From: Oscillospiraceae bacterium
Lineage (GTDB): Bacteria > Bacillota > Clostridia > UMGS1883 > UMGS1540
DNA length: 42,173 nt
Assembly: GCA_015068765.1 (NCBI GenBank)
Contig: SVJY01000015.1
Coordinates: forward strand, 1 to 42,173
Reading direction: 5' to 3'
The position numbers and the translations under genes are program-made. Below, one piece after another: positions 1 through 8,534 of this stretch (its first letter is position 1; each line of letters begins with the position of its first letter). The notes beneath the pieces were generated by a model. It saw only the letters and a program-made list of their open reading frames with translations, made no database searches and had not been told where the DNA came from.

Positions 1-1
1 G

Positions 2-586
2 TTTATCGGCGGTCTGAGCCTCAAATACTTCGCCGTAGCCGGCGGAATTCTGGCCGTTTTAGCCCCGGTTTCCTGGTTCTTCCTTTTGCAGGATTTCCAG
101 AAAAACCGTATTTTGACCTTTCTGAATCCGGAGCTTGATCCCTTGGGCTCCGGCTATCACGTTATCCAATCAAAAATTGCGATTGGCTCCGGCGGCGTTT
201 TGGGACGCGGTATCGGACAGGGTATCCAAACCCAGTACAGCTATCTTCCCGAAAAACAAACCGACTTTATTTTTGCGGTGATCGGCGAGGAAATGGGCAT
301 GTGGGGTTGTATCCTGGTTCTGACGCTTTTCCTTATTATGATTATTCGTTGTTTTATTGTGGCTTCTCAAGCCCGTGACCACTTTGGTGAGCTCCTATCC
401 GCCGGTGTGGGCTTTATGTTGATCGCCCACGTATTTGAAAGCCTGGGAATGTGTCTTGGTCTGTTACCGGTTACGGGAATCCCGTTACCGTTTGTCAGCT
501 ACGGTGGGTCAAATATGATCGCCAGCCTTCTGGCACTTGCACTGGTTCTGAATGTCCATATGCGACGAAAACGAATCCAATTTTAA
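2..586 (+). CDS. rodA: RodA, SEDS-family peptidoglycan glycosyltransferase (3' part only)
   Basis: This is the C-terminal part of a SEDS polytopic membrane protein; the gene is cut by the left window edge and frame 2 is open from the first bases. SEDS proteins polymerise lipid II into glycan strands with a partner class B PBP. Visible family signatures are the block around GSGYHVIQSKIAIGSGG, the LPEKQTDFIFAVIGEE motif, and the terminal PVTGIPLPFVSYGGS motif followed by a last membrane helix and a basic tail. The stretch preceding LPE (GIQTQYSYLPE) looks more like RodA (TQSQLNFLPE) than FtsW or SpoVE, so I call RodA, but a paralogue is possible. It lies 15 bp before era, probably in one transcription unit. 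Confidence 0.85.
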   Translation, partial: FIGGLSLKYFAVAGGILAVLAPVSWFFLLQDFQKNRILTFLNPELDPLGSGYHVIQSKIAIGSGGVLGRGIGQGIQTQYSYLPEKQTDFIFAVIGEEMGMWGCILVLTLFLIMIIRCFIVASQARDHFGELLSAGVGFMLIAHVFESLGMCLGLLPVTGIPLPFVSYGGSNMIASLLALALVLNVHMRRKRIQF

Positions 587-601
587 AGAGGAGGAAAACC
601 T

Positions 602-1498
602 TTGGATACAAACTTTAAATCCGGCTTCATCGCCATTGTAGGTCGCCCTAATGCCGGAAAATCTACGATTTTAAACCGGCTTGTCGGTGCAAAAATTGCG
701 ATTACAACCGCAAAACCCCAGACCACACGAAACCGTATCCTCGGCATTTTAAGCGAGGACGATTTCCAGATGATTTTTGTGGATACACCCGGTATACACC
801 GTTCCAAAACGAGGCTGGGGGAATACATGAACCATGCGGCGATCGGTGCCATCGAATCCGTGGATGCCGCACTTTTGATGGCAGATGCCACCCGTGGCAT
901 CGGTCCGGCGGAGGAACGAATTATCGCCGAGCTTACGGCGAAAAAGATTCCTGCCATTTTGGGACTGAATAAGATTGATCGGCTCAGCCGAGAAGCCTTA
1001 CTCCCCCAGATTGCCGCCTACGCGGAAAAATTTGCGTTTACCGATATTATTCCCATTTCCGCCAAGACAGGTGACGGTACGGAAATCCTGCTGGAAGCAC
1101 TGAAAAAATTTCTGCTTCCCGGACCGATGTACTATCCTGCGGACATGATTACCGATAAGACCGAACGGGAAATTATGGCAGAATTTATCCGGGAAAAGCT
1201 TCTTTCCTATCTGGACCAGGAAATCCCCCACGGCACAGCGGTGGAAGTGGTGGAAATGAAGGACGAAAAGAAAATCTGCCGCATTTCTGCGGATATTGTC
1301 TGTGAAAAGGACTCTCACAAGTCCATCATCATCGGAAAAGGCGGTGCAATGCTCAAACGGGTCGGCACTGCCGCCCGAGAAGAAGCAGAGCATTTTTTTG
1401 GAAAGAAAATTTATTTACAGCTTTTTGTAAAGGTCAAGGATGACTGGAGAAATAGCAATTATATGCTGAAAAATTTGGGCTTCACCGATAAAGAGTAA
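602..1498 (+). CDS. era: Era, ribosome-assembly GTPase
   Basis: Essential GTPase that binds the 3' end of 16S rRNA during 30S assembly. The 298-residue length is standard. The G domain shows G1 GRPNAGKST (residues 14-22), G3 DTPGI (61-65), G4 NKID (123-126) and G5 SAK (153-155). The C-terminal KH RNA-binding domain is visible around residues 237-285 with the IIIGKGG loop. The start is a TTG placed about 9 bases after an AAAGAGGAGG ribosome binding site at 585-593; no ATG fits. It is followed by yqzL and recO, the usual Firmicutes order. Confidence 0.97.
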   Translation: MDTNFKSGFIAIVGRPNAGKSTILNRLVGAKIAITTAKPQTTRNRILGILSEDDFQMIFVDTPGIHRSKTRLGEYMNHAAIGAIESVDAALLMADATRGIGPAEERIIAELTAKKIPAILGLNKIDRLSREALLPQIAAYAEKFAFTDIIPISAKTGDGTEILLEALKKFLLPGPMYYPADMITDKTEREIMAEFIREKLLSYLDQEIPHGTAVEVVEMKDEKKICRISADIVCEKDSHKSIIIGKGGAMLKRVGTAAREEAEHFFGKKIYLQLFVKVKDDWRNSNYMLKNLGFTDKE

Positions 1499-1516
1499 GT
1501 TTTTCCCTGCCATAAT

Positions 1517-1556
1517 CCGTCGCAAAATGCACACAATAGTGATAAGAAAGCGACGG
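1517..1556 (+). repeat. 7-bp inverted repeat in the era-yqzL gap
   Basis: CCGTCGC at 1517-1523 and GCGACGG at 1550-1556 are perfect inverted arms with a 26-base loop. The right arm runs into the GGTGAT ribosome binding site of yqzL. It could be a weak RNA hairpin that modulates yqzL and recO translation, but a 7-bp stem with a long loop may be chance. Confidence 0.3.
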
Positions 1557-1564
1557 TGATTGAA

Positions 1565-1705
1565 ATGGAAATTTCCTACTGGGATTTATTCTGCCAAACC
1601 GGGAATCCCGAAATGTATATGAAGTTCAAGGAAACGGAGAACATGGATGGAACCGCTGAAGACGACGGGTATCGTAATACGGACGAGCCACGGCAAGAAC
1701 AGTAG
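1565..1705 (+). CDS. yqzL: YqzL family small protein
   Basis: A 46-codon reading frame. Its N-terminal half (SYWDLFCQTGNPEMYMKF) fits the YqzL family pattern of an aromatic W-x-L/V-F core, a QTGN turn and a following Y-x-x-F/Y segment. YqzL sits between era and recO in Bacillus, which is the same position as here. The start ATG follows a GGTGAT ribosome binding site by 4 bases. The last 59 bases overlap the start of recO in another frame, and the acidic, low-complexity tail is encoded in that overlap. The function of the family is unknown. The call rests on pattern and synteny. Confidence 0.8.
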   Translation: MEISYWDLFCQTGNPEMYMKFKETENMDGTAEDDGYRNTDEPRQEQ

Positions 1706-2387
1706 TCTTGCCCTCTCTGTCCTAAGCCCCGATATGGGAAAAATCAGCGTGTGGGCACGGGGTGCACGCAGTCACAAAAACCCCATGCACAGTGCCTGCA
1801 CCCTTCTTTCCTACGGAGAATTTATTCTCCTGCCCCGTGGCGAAATGTACAGTCTGACGGCCGCCAGCCCCATTCGCAGCTTCTATCATCTCCGGGAAGA
1901 TGTGGAAAAGCTGTCCTTTGCCGTATATTTTGCAGAGCTTGCCGGGCTTGTCTCCGGTGAGGGCACAGAGGCAGAGGAGGCTGTTCGGCTTCTTCTGAAC
2001 ACCCTGCATTATCTGGAGCAGGATTTGAAAGAACCGACGGATCTGAAGGTAATGTATGAGCTCAGGCTGATGTGTGCCGCCGGATTTATGCCCCACACGG
2101 AGAACTGCATGCTGTGCGGCGATGAAGATGCAGCTGTGTTTTCGCCCGCGGAAGGCGGGCTTTTATGTACCGATTGTTCCCACCTGCATCCACTGTCTCC
2201 AGGTGCCCTTTCTCTCCTTTGCGGGTATGTAAACAAGGGGCTGAAAGCCTCCCTTGACGCTACTGGCGGTGCTGCGGCAGATGAGCTTGCTACCTCGGTA
2301 GAGCAGTTTGTCCGCCACCATACGGAGCTTGTTCCCCGCTCTCTGGAATACTTGCATAAAATCCGGAATATAAGTGTAAATGAATGA
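1647..2387 (+). CDS. recO: RecO, recombination mediator
   Basis: RecO, with RecR, loads RecA on SSB-coated single-stranded DNA in the RecFOR pathway of gap repair. The 246-residue protein has the N-terminal OB-fold segment (TTGIVIRTSHGKNSSLALSV) and a helical C-terminal region. It also carries an intact four-cysteine zinc site at C154, C157, C174 and C177. The ATG is preceded by a GGAG ribosome binding site inside yqzL, so the two genes are probably translationally coupled. The gene ends 19 bases before the flippase gene, which has its own AAGGAG site. Confidence 0.95.
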   Translation: MEPLKTTGIVIRTSHGKNSSLALSVLSPDMGKISVWARGARSHKNPMHSACTLLSYGEFILLPRGEMYSLTAASPIRSFYHLREDVEKLSFAVYFAELAGLVSGEGTEAEEAVRLLLNTLHYLEQDLKEPTDLKVMYELRLMCAAGFMPHTENCMLCGDEDAAVFSPAEGGLLCTDCSHLHPLSPGALSLLCGYVNKGLKASLDATGGAAADELATSVEQFVRHHTELVPRSLEYLHKIRNISVNE

Positions 2388-2406
2388 TTTGTGAAGGAGT
2401 AACGCC

Positions 2407-3993
2407 ATGCAAGATAGAAAAACATCCTCATTTATAAGCGGTGCCGCCGTTTTGATGGCGGCAAATCTCCTGGTAAAGCTGATTGGGCTCGCCTTTAAGG
2501 TTCCGCTTACATATTTAATTGGTGAAGACGGCATGGGGCATTTTTCCGATGCCTACACGATGTATACATGGATGTTTGTGCTTGCCACCGCCGGTCTCCC
2601 CGTTGCTGTGTCCAAAATGGTTTCGGAAAGCCGGGCACTGGGACGAAATGCGGAAGTTCGGCGGATTTTAAAGGTCAGCCTGCTCTTTTTGTTTGTGCTG
2701 GGTCTTGTTGGCACGGGGATTCTATTCTTAGGTGCTGACCGTCTTTCCCTGCTCATCGGTAATCCCAAGGCCGCCATTGGCATCCGTGCCATTGCCCCTG
2801 CTATGCTGTTTGTGGCACTCATGTCCGGCTTCCGTGGATTTTTCCAGGGGCAGCAGGACATGGTACCCACTGCGATTTCCGAGGTAGCAGAAGCACTTGG
2901 TAAGCTTATATTCGGCTATGCTCTCGCTTACCTTTTCCTTTCTCTGGGCGTGGAAATCGGTGCCGCCGGTGCTGTTGCCGGTGTTTCCTGCGGTGCGGCA
3001 CTGGGGCTTCTTTCCCTTCTCGTTCTGTTTTTAGTGAAAAAGAGGAAGCTTCTTCCCGCCTCTGCCGATGCGGAATGTGCTTCCGGCGGTACGCTTTTTA
3101 AAAAGCTGATTACCATTGCCATTCCCATTACCATCGGGGCGTCTGTTTTTAGCCTGACCAGTGTGATAGACATGGCAATGATTAAACATAATCTGGTTGC
3201 CGCCGGTTTTTCCACCGAGGAAGCCGTACGGCTCTGGGGCTCCTATTCCGGCTATGCCGTGCCGATTTTCAATATGCCCCCCACGCTTTTGACGGCTGTC
3301 AGCATTAGTCTTGTTCCTGCTATTGCGTCTGCCTTTGTGAGTGGAAATCGGGCACACGCCCGTGGCAGTGCCGAATCCGCCATCCGGATTACCACCTTGT
3401 TCGCCCTACCCTGTTCTGCCGGCATTTCCCTTCTGGCAACCCCTATTCTCTCTCTCATCTATAATAATACCAACGCTTCCTCCATGCTTACGATTTTAGG
3501 CTGGGCTATTGTATTTGTTTCCCTTGTGCAGATTACAAATGCAACGCTTCAATCGGTAGGCAAGGTGTTTGTGCCGGTTATCCACATGGTGATTGGCGGC
3601 ATTGTAAAAATACTCATCAATTATTTTCTCGTGTCCAATCCCACAATTAACATTAACGGTGCCCCGGTGGGAACGATTGTGTGTTATGCACTAATTCTGG
3701 CTCTGAATCTGATTGCCATAAAGAAGGTTATGGGCGTTTCATACGCTTTGGGCGATATGCTGCTTCGCCCCCTTTTCTCTACCGTCATCATGGGCGGCGT
3801 TGTGCTCTTCCTATACCGTCTCACCGGCGGATTCGGCCGTCTTATCCCCGTTGTCGTTTCCATCGCAGGCGGTGCGATTGCCTATGCTGTGGTGCTCTTT
3901 GCCGTTCGCGGCATCCGGGAGGAGGATGTTCGACTTTTGCCTAAAGGCGAGAAACTGGCCCGCATCTTAAAACGGGCAAAACTTTTACGATAG
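2407..3993 (+). CDS. MurJ/SpoVB-type lipid flippase (MOP superfamily)
   Basis: A 528-residue, very hydrophobic protein with about 14 predicted membrane segments. The N-terminus (SGAAVLMAANLLVKLIGLAFKVPLTY) is typical of the Firmicutes polysaccharide biosynthesis group of the MVF/MOP superfamily. That group includes B. subtilis SpoVB, YabM and YtgP (MurJ). Such proteins flip lipid II or related undecaprenyl-linked oligosaccharides across the cytoplasmic membrane. Position next to mazG and close to spoIIE recalls YabM, whose gene precedes yabN (mazG) in Bacillus. Sequence alone does not say whether it is the housekeeping lipid II flippase or a sporulation-cortex one, so I give no gene symbol. 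It ends in TAG, 9 bases before mazG. Confidence 0.85.
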   Translation: MQDRKTSSFISGAAVLMAANLLVKLIGLAFKVPLTYLIGEDGMGHFSDAYTMYTWMFVLATAGLPVAVSKMVSESRALGRNAEVRRILKVSLLFLFVLGLVGTGILFLGADRLSLLIGNPKAAIGIRAIAPAMLFVALMSGFRGFFQGQQDMVPTAISEVAEALGKLIFGYALAYLFLSLGVEIGAAGAVAGVSCGAALGLLSLLVLFLVKKRKLLPASADAECASGGTLFKKLITIAIPITIGASVFSLTSVIDMAMIKHNLVAAGFSTEEAVRLWGSYSGYAVPIFNMPPTLLTAVSISLVPAIASAFVSGNRAHARGSAESAIRITTLFALPCSAGISLLATPILSLIYNNTNASSMLTILGWAIVFVSLVQITNATLQSVGKVFVPVIHMVIGGIVKILINYFLVSNPTININGAPVGTIVCYALILALNLIAIKKVMGVSYALGDMLLRPLFSTVIMGGVVLFLYRLTGGFGRLIPVVVSIAGGAIAYAVVLFAVRGIREEDVRLLPKGEKLARILKRAKLLR

Positions 3994-4002
3994 GAGAAAA
4001 AT

Positions 4003-4773
4003 ATGCGTTACAGTTTTCAGGATTTAATTGACATTATTGCCCGCCTTCGTGGCGAAGGCGGTTGTCCTTGGGATGCCGAACAAACCCACCAAAGCATCAA
4101 AAAAAATATGATTGAGGAGGCCTATGAGGCGACGGAGGCCATTGACAGTGGAATTGGTGCAAAAATGGCGGACGAATTAGGCGATTTACTTTTACAAATT
4201 GTGTTCCATGCCCAGATCGGCACAGAGGTCGGGGAGTTCACCATTGAGGATGTAACCACCGCCGTATGTGAGAAAATGATTCGCCGCCACCCGCACGTTT
4301 TTGCGGACGTAGTTGTAGCGGACAGCGATGAAGTTCTTGTCAATTGGGAAGAAATCAAAAAGCAGGAAAACGGACAGCGTACCACCACGGAATCTATGGC
4401 GACTGTGTCTCGGTATCTCCCTGCCTTAATGCGTGCTTCTAAGGTCCAGGGCAAGGCCGCCAAGGTGGGCTTTGATTGGAATACACCGATGGAGGCTCTT
4501 GAAAAGGTCCGGGAGGAGGCGGACGAGCTCTCCGTCGCCCTCTCTGACAAGTCGAACATTACGGAGGAAATCGGGGATCTCCTGTTTGCCGCCGTGAACA
4601 CTGCCCGGCTTGCCGGTGTGGATGCAGAGGAGGCACTCACTGCCGCCACAGAAAAATTCATCCGCCGCTTTTCCTTTGTGGAAAGTGCCGCAAAGGAAAA
4701 TGGGAAAGCTTTGCAGGAAATGACGCTCCAAGAAATGGACTTACTTTGGGAAGAGTCCAAAACAAACAAATAA
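4003..4773 (+). CDS. mazG: MazG nucleoside triphosphate pyrophosphohydrolase
   Basis: House-cleaning all-alpha NTP pyrophosphatase that hydrolyses (d)NTPs to the monophosphate and pyrophosphate. Two tandem MazG modules are visible. The first has the RLRGEGGCPWD signature (residues 15-24), E38-E39-x-x-E42 and E58-x-x-D61. The second, after about residue 160, has REEADEL and EEIGDLLFAAVN. The length of 256 residues matches the classic two-module enzyme. Bacillus YabN carries an extra N-terminal tetrapyrrole methylase domain, which is absent here. The start has a TAGGAG ribosome binding site 9 bases after the flippase gene, and the gene is followed by an intrinsic terminator. Confidence 0.94.
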   Translation: MRYSFQDLIDIIARLRGEGGCPWDAEQTHQSIKKNMIEEAYEATEAIDSGIGAKMADELGDLLLQIVFHAQIGTEVGEFTIEDVTTAVCEKMIRRHPHVFADVVVADSDEVLVNWEEIKKQENGQRTTTESMATVSRYLPALMRASKVQGKAAKVGFDWNTPMEALEKVREEADELSVALSDKSNITEEIGDLLFAAVNTARLAGVDAEEALTAATEKFIRRFSFVESAAKENGKALQEMTLQEMDLLWEESKTNK

Positions 4774-4786
4774 AACATATGAAAGC

Positions 4787-4812
4787 GGGAGCTTGTGGGC
4801 TCCCCTTTTTTT
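4787..4812 (+). terminator. Intrinsic terminator after mazG
   Basis: GGGAGC (4787-4792) pairs with GCTCCC (4799-4804) around a 6-base loop and is followed by a run of T. It closes the rodA to mazG unit, so spoIIE needs its own promoter. Confidence 0.8.
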
Positions 4813-4856
4813 GTGAAAAAATAATTTTCTAAAAAATTTTTTATCCCCTACACAAA

Positions 4857-4889
4857 GTGACATTTTTTTTCTTTTCCTTCTGCTATACT
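4857..4889 (+). promoter_or_regulatory. Candidate spoIIE promoter with an extended -10
   Basis: TATACT at 4884-4889 is preceded by TGC, giving an extended -10. The best -35-like hexamer is GTGACA at 4857-4862, leaving a 21-bp spacer. The B. subtilis spoIIE promoter, which depends on phosphorylated Spo0A and sigma-A, is known for a 21-bp spacer. I do not see a clean Spo0A box (TGTCGAA type) in the 110 bases available. The -10 is fairly sure and the -35 assignment is inference. Confidence 0.5.
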
Positions 4890-4924
4890 GATAGGACAAG
4901 CCATGCAGAAAGGAAGATATTCGT

Positions 4925-7234
4925 TTGGAAGTTGGTACACTCTTTACCTCGCCACAATCAATACATAAAAACCGCAAAAAAATTCGCCCGTATAAAATGC
5001 GGACGCTCTTTTTAGCCTGGCTGATTTCCGGCTGTGCTTTATTTGGGGAAATTATGCCCTTCGGGGCGGCACTGTATGCGGCGGAATACACCACGGCACC
5101 CCCGGTTATGGTGGGGGTTATTGCAGTGCTTGCCACCCTTTTCCCCGGCTTTTTCCCTGCCGCGGCCATAAAATATCTGCTTGCCCTTTTCCTTTTTTCT
5201 TTGATTGCCGCCCGGCACGGCTCCACCGTCTTGGGCACGCCCCTTCGCCGAGGCGGTCTAATGGCACTGTTAGTCTTTGCCTCCGGTCTGTTTATGCTCC
5301 TGGGCGGTCAAATTCTGTTATACGATTGTTTTATCCTCGTACTCGAAGCCGGTATCACCTGTGCCGCCGTCTGTCTTTTTGCCCATGCAAAAAGTGCGTT
5401 TTCCAAGGGGACTACCCTCTCGGCACCGCTGGATGTGCTTTCCGTTTCTGCACTTATGGGTGTGGCGATTTTAGGCGTTTCCAATTTGACTGGACTCTAT
5501 GGCTTATATCTCACTTTGCCCCTTTCCGTGCTTGCAATTTTGCTTCTGACGCATGAAAGCGGCCTGACCTCCGGTGCAGTCGCCGGCATCACGATCGGCC
5601 TATTGGCAACACTGGAAAGCGGAAATCCCGTACTGGGCTCCTTTGCCGCCGCAGGAATGGCGGCAGGATACTTCTCCTGTTACGGCAGAGCGGGGGCGGC
5701 ACTTGCCTTTGTCTGCACCAATGCGGCAATTTCCTTTTATATCGGCGGCTCGACAGAAGCGATTATGAATCTTTCCGGCGTGCTTGCACCCACTTTGATT
5801 TATTTGGCACTTCCCCACGGTCTACTGGGCCGTCTTACCGCACCCATTCACGCGGCAGAAGGCAGACCGGGGCGAGTAGGTCTGCTTCTTTGCGAGGAAC
5901 TACGGGAGAAAGCCGCGGCATTCTCCTATCTTTCTTGTACTTTTTCCGATATCTCCGAAAAGAAACAGTTTGGCACCCATGCCGCCGCCGGGTCATTTTT
6001 TGAAAAAACCGCCCGTCGTGCCTGCGAAGGCTGTTCCAAGCTTTCTTTTTGTTGGAATCAGGAATTTCACCGCACCTACGCCGCCTTTTTCGTTATGCTG
6101 GAAATCTGTACAAAGGCAGGGCGTGTGGAGGTCGGCGATATTCCCATTTCTTTAGAAGAAAAATGTCTCCGGCCCGGTCTTTTACTTGATGCCTTTAATC
6201 AACAATATGCGGTGTATAAGCAGGATTTACTCTGGGAAACCCGCATGCAGGAGGCACGCCAGCTGATTGCACGCCAGCTTTCCTCTGTGGCACATATTAT
6301 GGAAGTAATGGAAAAAAATATACGAAGCGGACAAGCGGAGAACACTGCACTGGAGAATCTGCTTCGGCTTCGGCTTTCGGAAAAAAGAGTTCCTGTGCGG
6401 TCCCTTTCTGTGACCGACCGGGGCTATGGCTCCCTCGTGGTCGCCCTCACGACCGACGAAGAAACCCTGCCTGCCTTTGTTTCCTCCGTTGTTTCCGAAG
6501 CCCTGCAGCTCCCTATGGAAATTACGTCTGAGCGAAAAGGGCACATCCGTCTTTGTCCGACACACCGGATGTATCTTTCCATTAGCGGCGAAACGGTTCC
6601 CCGGGACGGAAGCAGTAAAAGCGGCGACAGCTTCGACAGTCTCTATCTGGAAAACGGTTGTTATCTAATGGCAATCAGCGACGGTATGGGCAGCGGTGAA
6701 AAGGCAGGACATGACAGCCGCGCCGCCGTCAATATGCTTTCCGCTATGTTTTCAGCAGGCTTCGATGCCGAAACGGCCGTGGGGCTTGTCAACTCCGTTC
6801 TTGTGCTGAAATCTGCAGAAGAAACCTTTGCTACTTTGGATTTGCTTCTCATAAACGCCCGGAATTTTGAAGCAGAATTTATAAAGGCAGGTGCCGCCGC
6901 CAGCTTTTTAAAGCGTGGCAACGCTGTGCGTACCTTTGCCGCCGGCTCTCTCCCTGCCGGCATCCTATCTTCACCCGATCCTGTCCGGATGCGTGTAAAG
7001 CTATGCCCGGGCGATTTCATTGTTATGCTATCCGACGGCATTGCCGACCCGGCATGTAATGCCGATTCCTCCGGCTGGCTGGAGGAAGCCATCCGACTGT
7101 ATGACGGCGACGATCCGCACGCCCTTTGCCATATCCTGCTTCAGAAAGCACGGGAGAAGGGCGGAAACAGCGTCCGGGATGATATGACCGTACTCTGTGC
7201 CGTCATTCGGGAAAAGGATGATTTCGTTGCATAG
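4925..7234 (+). CDS. spoIIE: SpoIIE, sporulation phosphatase and asymmetric-septum protein
   Basis: Stage II sporulation protein E dephosphorylates SpoIIAA-P in the forespore, which releases sigma-F. The 769-residue protein has an N-terminal block of about ten hydrophobic segments up to roughly residue 310, then a cytoplasmic linker with cysteines (CEGCSKLSFCW). A C-terminal PP2C/SpoIIE phosphatase domain covers about residues 560-765. Metal-binding motifs visible in that domain are SDGMGSGE (near 585), SDGIADP (near 703) and DDMTVL (near 751). The start is TTG, 8 bases after AGGAAG. Its presence is the strongest sign of sporulation capacity in the window. A stand-alone promoter precedes it and it ends in TAG. 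Confidence 0.95.
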   Translation: MEVGTLFTSPQSIHKNRKKIRPYKMRTLFLAWLISGCALFGEIMPFGAALYAAEYTTAPPVMVGVIAVLATLFPGFFPAAAIKYLLALFLFSLIAARHGSTVLGTPLRRGGLMALLVFASGLFMLLGGQILLYDCFILVLEAGITCAAVCLFAHAKSAFSKGTTLSAPLDVLSVSALMGVAILGVSNLTGLYGLYLTLPLSVLAILLLTHESGLTSGAVAGITIGLLATLESGNPVLGSFAAAGMAAGYFSCYGRAGAALAFVCTNAAISFYIGGSTEAIMNLSGVLAPTLIYLALPHGLLGRLTAPIHAAEGRPGRVGLLLCEELREKAAAFSYLSCTFSDISEKKQFGTHAAAGSFFEKTARRACEGCSKLSFCWNQEFHRTYAAFFVMLEICTKAGRVEVGDIPISLEEKCLRPGLLLDAFNQQYAVYKQDLLWETRMQEARQLIARQLSSVAHIMEVMEKNIRSGQAENTALENLLRLRLSEKRVPVRSLSVTDRGYGSLVVALTTDEETLPAFVSSVVSEALQLPMEITSERKGHIRLCPTHRMYLSISGETVPRDGSSKSGDSFDSLYLENGCYLMAISDGMGSGEKAGHDSRAAVNMLSAMFSAGFDAETAVGLVNSVLVLKSAEETFATLDLLLINARNFEAEFIKAGAAASFLKRGNAVRTFAAGSLPAGILSSPDPVRMRVKLCPGDFIVMLSDGIADPACNADSSGWLEEAIRLYDGDDPHALCHILLQKAREKGGNSVRDDMTVLCAVIREKDDFVA

Positions 7235-7286
7235 CCTTCCCTTTTTTGGGACAAACTACCTATAAATAGTCGTCGGAGGTGTCCAT

Positions 7287-7541
7287 ATGAAAAGTAAAAA
7301 GGTATTCGTTGTGAAAAATTTTAAATCGCCTTACATTGAAGAAGCCATTTTCATTCTGCGTGAAGATGTTCCCTCTTCCTCTGCCCTGCCCGACGCCGTT
7401 TCCGAAGCGGAACGGATTATTACCGGGTATCTGGACAGTCTGGATTGTCCACGCTTGCCGAAGAAACGGGCAGGCGGACGTTTGTTTGCCGCTATACTTG
7501 CACTTCTCGCCCTTGCAGGACTTATTGTTCTGGTCTTTTAA
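7287..7541 (+). CDS. Small single-pass membrane protein, function unknown
   Basis: An 84-residue protein with an excellent CGGAGGTG ribosome binding site. Residues 1-60 are polar and mixed. A lysine/arginine stop (PKKRAGGR) is followed by a C-terminal hydrophobic helix (about residues 66-84) that ends the protein, so it is probably a tail-anchored protein facing the cytoplasm. I do not recognise the family. It lies 52 bases after spoIIE in the same direction, with no terminator between them, so it may be co-expressed with spoIIE. That link is inference only. Confidence 0.7.
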   Translation: MKSKKVFVVKNFKSPYIEEAIFILREDVPSSSALPDAVSEAERIITGYLDSLDCPRLPKKRAGGRLFAAILALLALAGLIVLVF

Positions 7542-7545
7542 CGCA

Positions 7546-7583
7546 GGGGGGTAAAATAATTTTTGAGAATTATTTTACACCCC
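7546..7583. terminator. Bidirectional hairpin between convergent genes
   Basis: GTAAAATAATT (7551-7561) and AATTATTTTAC (7568-7578) pair perfectly around TTTGAG. The stem extends with GGGGG and CCCC and has one interruption. It lies between the plus-strand small protein gene and the minus-strand AraC gene, so it can end both. The T-rich tails are imperfect. Confidence 0.65.
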
Positions 7584-7591
7584 AATTTTCG

Positions 7592-8446
7592 TCACAGCCC
7601 TTTCTTCCGGTGCAGTTGTCGGTAGCGAAGGGGTGTAAGCCCCGTTTTTAGCCGGAACTGCTTGATAAAATATGCATACGATGTAAAGCCGGATTTTTCT
7701 GCCACCATGGTCACATTCAAATTGGTTGTCATCAGATAGTTTTTTGCCATGTGAAAGCGGTACTCCATCAGATAGCCATGGAGCGTCTGTCCGGTAAACT
7801 GCTTCATAATACGGCTTAAATGATAGGGGTGGTAGTTAAACCGTTCGGAAATAGCCGTATTGCTAAGCTCCGGCTGTGCATAGTTTTCCCTTATGTATTC
7901 GCCGACGCTCCTCGCCAGTGCATACCCGGCATCGCCCGTGCCTTCCCCCTGCAAAACTTCAAAGAGTGCTGTTTTCAGACTTGCCGATGCGATTTGCTCA
8001 TAGTACATTTCCTTTTCCAAAAAAGCATCCGTGCATTTTTCCACATGATTCCGAATGGGAATGCTGTCCGGACGAACGAGTACACCGGAAAACGCCTCCG
8101 GCAATGTGTACCTGGGGATACGGTTAGACACAAAATCATCTTCCGTAGCCGTACCCAGCGAATGGGACAGTGCACTGTAAGCATCCGTCAGATCAAAATT
8201 CAAAACGTAAATTCTTACGGCATTATTATCCGTAAACGCAAAGCGATACCTTGTTTCCGGCGGCAGAAAAATCAGAAGATTTTCCTTTACCATATACCTT
8301 TCCCCGTTTGCAAAGAATGTTCCCTCTCCCATTGCCACATAGAAAAGGCGGCAATCGTAGCAAATGCTGTCCTTTTGCGTCGGCTGATAGTAGGAATGCA
8401 TTCGTGCATAACGAATAAAGGGGTTGACCTCGTAAAGATTCATCAT
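7592..8446 (-). CDS. AraC-family transcriptional regulator
   Basis: A 284-residue regulator with an N-terminal cupin-like sensor domain (about residues 20-150) and a C-terminal pair of helix-turn-helix units (about 185-282). The second unit ends in the family signature (VAEKSGFTSYAYFIKQFRLKTG then LTPLRYR). Ligands of this class are usually sugars or related small molecules. The start is an ATG-ATG pair after AAGGAGACA. It lies downstream of a surface-protein gene on the same strand but is separated from it by a strong terminator. Its target is unknown. Confidence 0.9.
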   Translation of the reverse strand: MMNLYEVNPFIRYARMHSYYQPTQKDSICYDCRLFYVAMGEGTFFANGERYMVKENLLIFLPPETRYRFAFTDNNAVRIYVLNFDLTDAYSALSHSLGTATEDDFVSNRIPRYTLPEAFSGVLVRPDSIPIRNHVEKCTDAFLEKEMYYEQIASASLKTALFEVLQGEGTGDAGYALARSVGEYIRENYAQPELSNTAISERFNYHPYHLSRIMKQFTGQTLHGYLMEYRFHMAKNYLMTTNLNVTMVAEKSGFTSYAYFIKQFRLKTGLTPLRYRQLHRKKGL

Positions 8447-8488
8447 TGTCTCCTTATTTCTTTCTTGTTTTCCTACAACTCTATGACC

Positions 8489-8525
8489 AAAAATCCCGGG
8501 CTGTAAAAATGCGTTTTTACAGCCC
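8489..8525 (-). terminator. Intrinsic terminator of the SLH surface-protein gene
   Basis: Perfect 12-bp arms, GGGCTGTAAAAA (8498-8509) and TTTTTACAGCCC (8514-8525), with a 4-base loop. On the minus strand they are followed by GGGATTTTT. The hairpin lies just past the stop codon at 8535 and separates this gene from the AraC gene. Confidence 0.85.
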
Positions 8526-8534
8526 TGAAAAATT

